The position numbers and the translations under genes are program-made. From Nemopilema nomurai (Eukaryota; Cnidaria; Scyphozoa; Rhizostomeae; Rhizostomatidae): a DNA stretch of 64,000 nucleotides. Below are positions 32,407 to 42,000 of the stretch, piece by piece. The stretch lies in the NCBI GenBank assembly GCA_003864495.1, contig ML133389.1, positions 2,615,848-2,679,847 of the forward strand, written 5' to 3'. The notes beneath the pieces are model-generated. The model had not been told where the DNA came from. It saw only the letters and a program-made list of their open reading frames with translations, and did not search any database. Position 1 is the first letter of the stretch, and every line of letters begins with the position of its first letter.

Positions 32407-35013
32407 ATGGGAGCAGTACTAAATACCGCGGGTGCGGCTGAAATCGCAGCAGAACTCGCGTGTTGCGCGTGTTCCTCGGTTTGTGGTTTCCTCTGCAAAG
32501 ACCAAGCCACGCGGGCGAAACTTCGATACTGCACGTTACTTCTATTTGCGACAATCATGTCGTTCGTGATGCTAGTGCCGGGAATGCGTCGAAACATCGA
32601 CAGGATACCGAACTTTTGCGGTAAAATGGTCGCTAGAGAAACTTGTGATAAATTTTTCGGCTTTGGCGCGGTGTATCGCGTGATGTTGTCGATGACGAGT
32701 TTCTACGGTTTATTCGCAGTAATAACTGTCCGTGTAGAGCGGACAAATAGTTTCCGCGCGAAAATCCACAACGGGTTTTGGATTGTTAAACTCATCATAT
32801 TGTTGGGCATCACGATCGGAACATTCTTTATTCCCAAAAAATCCGAGTTTTTCCGAATATGGATGTATGCATGTCTCGTGGGAGGCTTTGTTTTTATGAT
32901 GTACCAGATTGTCATGGTGATAGATTTTGGCCATTCCTGGAGCGTTTCGTGGGCAGAGAAACTCGACTCGAACAGTTCGAAACTCTGGTACTTAGCAATG
33001 GTATTATCGACACTCCTTATGTTTACGGTCTCGCTTGCGGCATTCGCATCCTTTTACGCCTTCTTTGCGGGATCCCACGCGTTGACACAGTGCAAAGCAA
33101 ACATGTTCTACATCACGTTTGTCGTCATACAGTGTTTCCTAGCAACAGTTATATCTGTCATACCCACAGTTCAACAGGAGCTTGCAGGAGCTGGCCTTTT
33201 GCAATCATCGGTAGTTATTCTTTATACTGTTTACTTGACTTTCAATACATTGTCCACCGAGCCGGATTCGATGTGCAATCCGCTGGGAAAGGTTATACTA
33301 GATTATGATAAAATGTCGGGGATTAATGGAGAGGCGCTATTTGGGTGCATGCTGACCTTCGCATTGATAATTTTTGCCTGCACTGTTCGAGCGCATACAA
33401 CGCACTTTGGAAAATACGGACTAGCTCTCTCGGAATCAGAGGAATACGCACTAGCGACTTTTTTAAAGCAGCGACAAAAGACATCGAAGGATGGCGAAGA
33501 GCCTGAAATATCCCTTGATGATTTCGTCGGATGCAGCTATTCCTTGTTTCATATCATAATGGCATTAGCGTCGTTGCATCTGCTCATGATTCTTACGAAC
33601 TGGCACTCACCCGATCAAAGGTCAGACATGAAGCGACTTGTGAAAAACTGGGCCTCGGTTTGGGTTCAAATGGCATCGAGTTTCATTTGCATACTCATCT
33701 ATATATGGTTCTTAGTTACACCGTTAATAAGAAAGATCTGGGGACCATTGTTCGGCATCGTGATGCACGAAGATGAAGAGTTCAGAGGTCGGGGTCATGA
33801 GATCAAAGTAGCAAAAATTACTAACGAGAAATCGACTGAAGGCAATGCAGAAAAAAGTAAAGTGGATATGGATGGGGTGAAGAGAAGAGATAAAGTTGAG
33901 AAAAAGAGTACAGTGGAGGGGAATTCCATTGGGAAAATCGGTAGTGTTGACAATGACCTCTCGCAAGGAAGCTTGAAGCGACTGAAATCCATGGAGAGTT
34001 TGCGATCTGCAGTTTCCGCTGTAACAAATCGAAAAGCGAGGCTTAAGTCCGAGGAAGACCGGAATAGCGCGAATGAAAATAAGTCGGATCTATCAAATGA
34101 CATTCATGTGATTGATGACCGGGCGACGGGGAAAAAACGTAATGGTCTAACCCGGTTCGGTTCCATTGAGAGTTTAAGATCTGGACTTTCGGCTATATCA
34201 AGTGCGACAAGCGGGGTTAGAAACAAAATAAGGAGAAAACTTAAGGGAAGAAATGGAGATAGAAGAACTATGGAAAATAGACATTTTAATGGCGATTCCT
34301 CAGGTACTATGGACGAAGAGGTAAGAGATTTCCGCAACGAAAAGGAGAGACGCAATTCAAAAGTCAATCACTCATTGGTAAGTAGTAGAAAACCGGTAGA
34401 TGACCGGCTTCGGGATATTCAAGACCGGTTACAACGAAGCTATGACAGTGGTGCATCTGATAGAAGCGGCAAAAGTAACCGGACGTTAAAAAAACGACCC
34501 GGGAGTAGAGCGGAACAAACGAACATGGAAAAGATAGTAGAGAATCAGAGGTTTGATAATGAATTGCCTGTGAGACCGGAGAAAAATGAAAACGTGGAAT
34601 CGCTGATCGGGCCTAAAACTAACGACGGTATTAGGGAGGTTCAAAGAGAGCCCAGTCCCGCGAATATACCCGAGGAGCAAACCGCGAGATTACTCAATGA
34701 ACATCCGGATAGACCGCAGTCTAATGCGTCAAATTACGGCACAAGTACGTTCCAGCAGAAAGCGCAAGATCCGCAGATTGCCCGCGAGTTGCTGCGGTTG
34801 CAATGGAAGATACTGCGAATGCAAGCAAAGGTTGTCAAGATACAAGAGAAGATAATGAGAATACAGGCTGAAGACGAGGCTGCAAAGAAAAATGCAATGG
34901 AGGCTGCAGAACAATTAGAGCCACCATTGGGCCAAAGCTCCATGGTTGCTGGTAGCGTTTACGTGAGAAAAACGGAAGTAGAAGACGACATTTCTAGGAA
35001 ACAGCATGGTTGA
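32407..35013 (+). CDS. serinc: SERINC (serine incorporator / TDE1) membrane protein with long C-terminal tail
   Basis: The product has 868 aa in one exon. SERINC proteins are multi-pass membrane proteins linked to phospholipid (phosphatidylserine and sphingolipid) handling. Residues 1-445 hold about ten hydrophobic segments and family marks: a Cys-rich N-terminus (ACCACSSVCGFLC), GAGLLQSSVVILYTVYLTFN at about 261-280, STEPDSMCNP and LTNWHSPD. The core ends near IYIWFLVTPLIRKIW. Usual family length is about 450 aa. Here a hydrophilic tail of about 420 residues follows, rich in Lys, Glu, Arg and Ser. It contains two copies of a motif like S-[MI]-ESLRS-x-[VL]-SA (about residues 530 and 590) and a terminal Arg/Lys/Gln coiled coil (about 795-845). 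The start has an overlapping upstream ATG at 32397 in another frame, which may damp translation. An intronless long gene could be an old retrocopy. Confidence 0.9.
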   Translation: MGAVLNTAGAAEIAAELACCACSSVCGFLCKDQATRAKLRYCTLLLFATIMSFVMLVPGMRRNIDRIPNFCGKMVARETCDKFFGFGAVYRVMLSMTSFYGLFAVITVRVERTNSFRAKIHNGFWIVKLIILLGITIGTFFIPKKSEFFRIWMYACLVGGFVFMMYQIVMVIDFGHSWSVSWAEKLDSNSSKLWYLAMVLSTLLMFTVSLAAFASFYAFFAGSHALTQCKANMFYITFVVIQCFLATVISVIPTVQQELAGAGLLQSSVVILYTVYLTFNTLSTEPDSMCNPLGKVILDYDKMSGINGEALFGCMLTFALIIFACTVRAHTTHFGKYGLALSESEEYALATFLKQRQKTSKDGEEPEISLDDFVGCSYSLFHIIMALASLHLLMILTNWHSPDQRSDMKRLVKNWASVWVQMASSFICILIYIWFLVTPLIRKIWGPLFGIVMHEDEEFRGRGHEIKVAKITNEKSTEGNAEKSKVDMDGVKRRDKVEKKSTVEGNSIGKIGSVDNDLSQGSLKRLKSMESLRSAVSAVTNRKARLKSEEDRNSANENKSDLSNDIHVIDDRATGKKRNGLTRFGSIESLRSGLSAISSATSGVRNKIRRKLKGRNGDRRTMENRHFNGDSSGTMDEEVRDFRNEKERRNSKVNHSLVSSRKPVDDRLRDIQDRLQRSYDSGASDRSGKSNRTLKKRPGSRAEQTNMEKIVENQRFDNELPVRPEKNENVESLIGPKTNDGIREVQREPSPANIPEEQTARLLNEHPDRPQSNASNYGTSTFQQKAQDPQIARELLRLQWKILRMQAKVVKIQEKIMRIQAEDEAAKKNAMEAAEQLEPPLGQSSMVAGSVYVRKTEVEDDISRKQHG

Positions 35014-35135
35014 TGGTTATCGTTATACGAGAAAAACGGAAGTAGAAGATGACATTTCTAGGAAACAGCATGGTTGATGGTTATGCTTATACGAGGAAAA
35101 CGGAAGTACAAATGACACAAGGAAACAGCGTGGTT
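34961..35135 (+). repeat. Three tandem copies (about 65 bp) of the SERINC 3' end
   Basis: The last codons and stop of the serinc ORF (from ACGTGAGAAAAACGGAAGTA) are repeated at 35027 and again, more diverged, at 35091. The second copy differs by a 2-nt loss at its start and a few substitutions. The duplications lie in the 3' UTR and do not extend the reading frame. Confidence 0.85.
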
Positions 35136-35390
35136 AAAGATAATATCTATATTCAAAGCATGTATAGGAAACGAGAGACTCAAAAGTTCAGTTAATAGGA
35201 GAAGTATTGAAATGAAAAGGGGAATAGAATATGGGATTTCAAAGAAATTACATAGTTCTTGGTAGATTCAAAGAAGTGCAACAATTTCCAGTAAATGACA
35301 CAAATGGTGATTTAAGTCATATAACTTCAAACCAATTGATCGATATAAGACTTAAAACGACGCTAAAATGGATATATGTGTATATAAATC

Positions 35391-35396
35391 AATAAA
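35391..35396 (+). terminator. Candidate polyadenylation signal AATAAA for serinc
   Basis: The AATAAA lies 378 bp after the stop codon, in AT-rich DNA. This is a positional inference. Confidence 0.4.
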
Positions 35397-38300
35397 CATA
35401 TTGATAGAGTTTATGTTAACATGTGTAAATAATAGAATTTATAAATAATGATAACTTCATACAAATAAGAAAACTGAAGATTTTCTATCTAGGTCTTGAA
35501 AATTTGCTTCAAGATAGAATGAGACTTAAGGTAAAAAATTGAGTAAAATAAAATAAACGAATGATGGTCGTGGAACATAATATCTAAACGATTGAAAGAA
35601 AATTTTAAAAGAAAAGTTAGAAGGAGATTTGAAAATTTGAGCAAAGTTTTCAGGAACCAGAGGCAGAAAAAACTGAAGCAGAAGTGCCCAAATAAAGAGA
35701 AAAGATAAATTGTCATTCACGTCAATCAATGGAAGAAGCTGATTCACTAGTCACTAGAAAAAAGACTCCATTAGAAATGAGGAGTTTGTTTCTATTCAAA
35801 TTTGTTTCGAAAGAGGCAAAGAAAAGATCTAGGGACCTCGTTAACATCACTTGATAAACAAATTCAGGCTATTCTTCTAAGAAACGTCACAGGGCTTCAG
35901 AAAAAAGCTGCCTTATTCTTTATCAACACCAACACAACATTTAAAATTCCAAGGTACAAAAATAAACCATTTTCCAAAATAAACGACATTTATTTCCGAA
36001 TCACAATTAACATGCTGTGTAGAATTGGGACAAATAAAGTGGTTATTAAGAAGGAGGGATATTTCAAGGCATGATCGATGACCTACAGGCTGAAGGATTT
36101 TTCAAATGCATTAGTCAGTCGATAAATCAGGCGATCGATCAACTAATGATACGATTAATCATTTAATCATTCAGCCAGCCAAATATCGATTTGATCTTAA
36201 GCGCCATTGCGACATCAGGATATTGAATAGAGCTTTGACAAAAGGGAGGCGGAACACCGAAATTTTCGAGGCAGATATGAAAAGGAGTAATTAGGATTAG
36301 AAATCTGGGCCGAAAATGTAAATGGACAGGGAGTAAGAGGGAAAAGAGTTAGGGGGCATCTTTAACCTAGAAAATAAAACTCAAAAATATCTAGATGTAT
36401 TCTCTCAAAGAGGAGCCTAAATTAATAAACAAATTGACTTTTTAATGTGGTCTACATGACTAGGCAATCCCTCTTTCTAAAAATTATATTTTACAAATGG
36501 TCATCTTATATCTTAAAGAAACATTACGTACGGGCTCTTGATAACCTCCATAAATAATAATTTGACAATTCTAAGCACTAGGATGACGTCAAACTGCATG
36601 CTGAAGAAAACAAACAAGTTGAGATTCTGTTTTCATATAGCTTGTGACGTCAGTTTAGAAAACAAATGAATAGGATTTTGAGACAAGCTTTAGATACTGA
36701 AATATTCAAAAGCTTCATAATTTTAAATTTTGGCAAACTATTTCCTAGGTTGATATATGTTTCTCTTTACACTGTCATAAAATAAACAGTTTACGTATAC
36801 TCTTATATACAATCTGTAACAACAATTCTTGAACCAATTTTTGGGTCAAAGGTTGTAGGTCATGTCACATTTGTAACAAATTATAATATATTCGATTTTT
36901 GAACTAATTTTTCATTTTAGATACATAAATAAATGCTATTCTAATTACTTTTTCTGTTTGGATGAACAAAAACCTTGCTATCATAAAAATTATATGCTAT
37001 TGCTATTCTCAATTTGATATCAAATAATTTTCCTATAACTATTTTCGACCCATTGCAAACACAGCCGAAAATATTGACTTCACATATTCACTGTAAATAC
37101 CCAAGAATTATTTATTCCATTCAGTTTTGAATTCGTCTCTAATATATATTATATTTAGCACCATTTATTAAATATATCTATCAAGTGAATTATGCAGCAT
37201 AAATAAATGAATTCTGTAGCATAAAGCTTCCCATTTCAATGCTGTATTTAACAAAAACATGCTGAATTATTCAGCAAAACATAAAACCAAATTGAGTTAC
37301 AATTTAAAACCAACTTTTAATGTACAATCGTAGCTTTTAAAGCCTCCTACGAGAAGTAACGTAAAACGCAAAATTTACACAATATTTTTAAAGCTTTTAT
37401 CACTCCAACTCAGCAATGCTCATCTAAAGATCTAAATTTCAGTCTGGTCAACTGATGCTAGAAATGTTCTAAATCAAAAAGTTTAGTCCAGGGGAAATAT
37501 TCATATTGACATATTATATCGTAATATTTGCATTAAAAATCTGTTTATGTTGTAACGCGCTGGTAAAAATTTGGGTCGAAAATTAATCTTTTACAATCCT
37601 AGGCGAAAGTTAGTTTCACTATTTTCATATATAGTAAATGAATATTGATTTATTCCTATCGAACAGTTCATAAAAACTCCTCGATTAAAACTTCTACCTT
37701 TTGAATTTTCTGATGGACTATGGATCAGTCAGTAATGAAAAGGAGCAGTACCGAATCACTTGAACAACCAGTCAATCGATCATCAATGATCTCTCGAATC
37801 TACCCCCATGATAGGCAATATAAAACTCCGATGTGGCAATCACCTTATCATACTCATACTCAACTGGTCAATCACTCACCAATCATGCATCATCATTCTT
37901 GGTCCGGAGCTAAATGCCTTGAACAATTGCCCAGCTAACAATGTAATCTTCAAATGATCACTGCATCGAATCAGTTGACAAGTTTCAGTGCCTTTCGCCT
38001 CTGAAACATTCTCTTCGCGATTCGCGTCCTGCTCTTTCCAACGCCATCTTCTTTGACTTTACTTAGGCCGTATTCTTGTTTTCTTTCACCTCTCGACGAT
38101 TGGTCCATTCTGGAACGCAAGGAAAATCAAACAATCAGTCAAACAGACGATTGCTCAAAGAATGATTCAATGAATACTCGTATAAACGTTGACTTGTGGA
38201 CTTGCTTCTACTATTTAAAGACCACATAGAGGCATTTGTTGGCGATTTTTCTCTGATTTAGTAGCTGAAACTAAAAGAACATCCAAAACATTGTTATTGC

Positions 38301-38400
38301 TTGTAAAAAACAAGGGCGTAAGTCGTGAAATAAAATAGCCTTGCAATGGAAACAAAGAAGCTTCTTGAACGCAAATGGAAGCAGACGATTTTATGATGTC
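35397..38400. other. AT-rich intergenic stretch without a recognised gene
   Basis: Very AT-rich, with ORFs below 91 codons and no domains. ATCGATCA/AATCATT-type short repeats appear near 36110-36180 and 37725-37890. Confidence 0.5.
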
Positions 38401-38690
38401 TGATGATTAACGATTGTATCGTGATTAATTATTTTATTGCTGTCTGATGATTAATGATTGTATGATGATTAATGATTGTCTGAAGATTAAAGACTGCCTG
38501 ATGATTAATGATTGTATGATTAATAATGATTGTATGATGAATAATGATAATATGATGATTAATGATTGCCTGATGATTAATTATTGTATGATTAATAATG
38601 ATTGTATGATGAATAATGATAATATGATGATTAATGATTGTCTGCTGATTAATGATTGCCTGATGATTAATGATTGCCTAACGTTAGCTA
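38401..38690. repeat. TGATTAATGATTG simple tandem array
   Basis: Irregular 13-17-bp units of TGATTAATGATTG type, with larger near-duplicate blocks (for example 38515-38560 and 38585-38640). It also encodes a repetitive spurious ORF (MINDCLMINDC). It lies just 3' of the minus-strand gene, and on that strand its left edge contains AATAAA (38433-38438). Confidence 0.85.
38433..38438 (-). terminator. Candidate polyadenylation signal (minus strand) for the 1126-aa gene
   Basis: TTTATT on the plus strand reads AATAAA on the minus strand, about 570 bp after the inferred stop at 39008. If it is used, the 3' UTR would consist largely of the MITE at 38704-38995 and the adjacent simple repeat. Confidence 0.3.
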
Positions 38691-38703
38691 CTACAGGGAA
38701 CTA

Positions 38704-38995
38704 CAATGCCCGCCAAAAGTAGTTGGAACACCGAGATTGTACTCGTAATAAATGTATATTTTCACTTCATTTCCCTATTCCAAGCAGACAGAACCCCCTC
38801 CCCCCCCCCTTAAACAATGTTGTGAAGGTAGGTGAACATGTCGCTAAACATGGGTTACACAATTTGCGCTCCAACATACATGGGTTACACAATTTGTTGT
38901 CATTTTCCAGTCGGAATCCAACATTGTATATGGGGGAGGGGAGACGTTTAGTAGGAAAGATGATTGGACTGTTCCAACACTTTTGGCGGGCATTG
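38704..38995 (+). mobile_element. MITE family 2, copy A (TA target, mariner-like ends)
   Basis: A 292-bp element with inverted ends CAATGCCCGCCAAAAG...CTTTTGGCGGGCATTG, flanked on both sides by TA. It has no ORF. It is homologous along its length to the copy at 44540 in opposite orientation, but carries an extra short direct duplication (GGGTTACACAATTT, at about 38851 and 38884). The TA target and TIRs suggest a Tc1/mariner-type parent. It ends 10 bp beyond the stop codon of the minus-strand gene. Confidence 0.85.
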
Positions 38996-39007
38996 TAGTT
39001 TTCTCTC

Positions 39008-42000
39008 TTAGTGATTCCCCTGATTCAAAGTCAAACAATTTACGTGTGAATTCGGCGTCTTTAACTTAGCCCTATGAAAAAAAGCAGTAAACCAAGCCCA
39101 CCTTCCCCGCACTGACGCCCTCTTTTTGTGGCCGTGAGAACCTTTCTGTCTCCTTCGCATTTGTGGTATGAAAACTTCCAAATCGTTCTCTTCAGTATGA
39201 GAAGACTTGGCTGGGCTACAACAAATAGAAAGGCCCATAATTTCATCATCGTCTGTTCATTAAAACATATTCACAAAGCTTCATTAATATAATGATGAGT
39301 TGCAACGGATTACACAATACAAGGGTCACAAGTCAAAGGTCAATTTCGTCTTACATTAATGGCTTCCTAATAGGAAGAACAGGACGTTGTGACCCCCAAA
39401 GGGCGAATCGGGCTTCCCAAAGAGATATAAAGATCTCTGAATAACAGAAATTGGCTCTTAAAGGGTTACAAGAAATTATATAAACTATTGTAGGATCAAA
39501 ATAGTAACGGTGAAAAGACTTTCGAAATAATTGATAAACGAACCTCGCCATTAAATCATGATTACTCTGTACATATCGCAGCCGGTTAGGCCGCTTTCTC
39601 GAGATGGGTTCATCCACAACACTGCCTCTTTTTCGAGTTCCACCCGATGGAGGCAACTGGGTCAGGCCAGGACATGATGACGTAGGAGTCTCTTCAGACT
39701 CTTGCTGCAGTGGCAGCTCCTTCGTAGTGGAGATGTCGAGGCTTCGGTCGATGACTGTTTCGGCTCCAATACCAAAAGGGTCTTCAGGGATGAAGGAAGG
39801 TTTGGGGTACAGAAACGACGCCAATAGATCACTTTGGACCAGGTCTTTGGCCAATATGGTTCTTGGGTTGTCCAAGCTGCTTTTGGTTAACAAGGCGATG
39901 TTCTCGAGGTGCTTCAAAGCTTTCGCATCTTCGTCTTCTGTTGAGAGCAAAAGGCGCCATGTTGGATTATTCTCGAGAGGTTAGACATTGTACAGCAAAA
40001 GTTGTAAGTAAAAAATTCATTCTCGACAATTTGGCTAAATTGGCTTGATCAGATTTACTAACACACTTATATGTGTGTCAGTCCTCTATCAAATAATCCT
40101 GACTTTATTATTGATAGTTAAAAGAAATCGAAATATTAAAAGTTAAAGAGATCAGAATATAGAAAATCAAAAAATTTACAACGTTTTCAAAAAAGAATAA
40201 GAACTTAAGAAATAGTCCCAATATGCAACTGACAATGCTTTGAAGCTTGTAAACTAAAACTTGCATCTTCGTCAACTTTCAATCTCTTTCAAGGCTTTCA
40301 AGAGCAAAATCCACATTAATAAAGGCAGGAGGCATCACTGCAACATGCAAGCATACCTCTACCCAGGAGCTCCTCCTTCTCAGCGCTCTTCGCAGGGTCA
40401 TGCTCCTCCTTACGGGTATCCAGCTCGCACAATGTGCTGAGCAGCTCCGCGGCCAGCCGGTCCTCTTCGCTTCTGCCGATCCATCGTTGGTCATCTCCCG
40501 AAATAAGGGCATTCCCCTTGAAATTATCTTTCACCGCCTCTTTCTCTTTATCGACTTTCTTCTTCTCTTTTGTCATCCGTTTCTTCATGACTTTCATCGA
40601 CAGGTTCCCCGTCATTGATTGGAACTCAGAAAGGTCAGAGTTGCAGAGGCCATGGTCCACGGTCTGGTACCATCTTGGACTAGCCTCGTTATCGATATCG
40701 TAATCGAGGCAGTTGACAGAGAATGTTTGCGGGGTTTCGACTACCGGGGAAGACTGGGCGCTAAACGAGAGGTGGTCCAGTGAAGGGGAGAACACGAAGC
40801 GCTCCGGGGACGAAAGAGGGTTGACTGATGAACGATCTTGACCTGTTGTGCGGGGAGAGGCCTAAAAGAAGATTTGCGGGTTTAAACCAGTCAAAAGAAG
40901 TAATTGACAGAGCCAACTACGGTTATGGAAAAACGACACTTGTAGAGAAGGTGTTTATGCAAATCAGCCAATCAGGGTAGAGAAGAGTAATGCTGCAGAA
41001 ATGTGATTGGGTAGTACAAAATAATCAATCAAATCAAACTGTTGTCTTGTTGCGTGAAGCTGATTGGATAATGGTTATAGCGATGCAGCCAATTAAACCG
41101 CAGGACTAACCTTACTGCATGACTCAATCCCTCCAATGTCAAGAGTATTGAAAACGTCATTCACAAAAGCCTGGAAGGTGCCGCCTTGTTCCTCTTTTGA
41201 ACTAGCCTCCTTCTCAAAATACAGGTCGAATTCATGAACATTCTCAGAGTCGTCGGTTAGCGATTCACTGAATGAAAGCTGTGACGACATTGGCATGGAC
41301 CCACGTGATCGTCCTTGTGAAAACGAGGCGTGGTGGTCAGATGGAGACCAATTGGCGTCCTTTGCGATTTCTAGCTCCGGACTGGCAGAGCGGTCCCATA
41401 TGGGCACCTCTGGGAGATTCCCCCTCAGATTGCGATCCTCCCGGGACCTCTTTTTAATACTGGTTGATTGTGGAACCAAAAATTCGGCCTCCTTGGATTT
41501 TTTAACCTCGGCAGGAGAACCTACAATGAAACAAAGGGTGCCTTTGAAAAAACGAATCATCGGAATTAGAGATGAAAATTGAATCAACTCTTCTCAGACA
41601 ACCTAACACTTTCAAAAATAACGAAAGCATCCCATTTGATTCTAGAAACAACCACCAACAAATAAAAAAAATGAATGATTTACAACAGGTTTCATAGCGA
41701 ATATAGTTTAGGGAAAATACATTTTCTATTAAATGCGTCAAGAATAAGAAAAAAGGGAATAGAGGAATCATGAAGAAGTTTCTTCTTTCGGCGAAAAGAT
41801 CAGATCCCTAAACCAATTCCATACCCAACAGTCCACCCTTTGCTCGTCACCTAACCCTTACTACCTGGCAAAGCATCTACCTATCAGCCAATATTCACCT
41901 ACAAACCACCCCCCTATCAACCCCCAGCCAACCATCCCCACATTTCTAGCTACTCCCTACCATTTCAACCCCATTATAAACTCCAAATCAAGCCTCTAAA

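Noticed and set aside
38447..38722. 91-codon repetitive ORF (MINDCLMINDC)
   Set aside because: It is simply the translation of the TGATTAATGATTG simple repeat running into a MITE.
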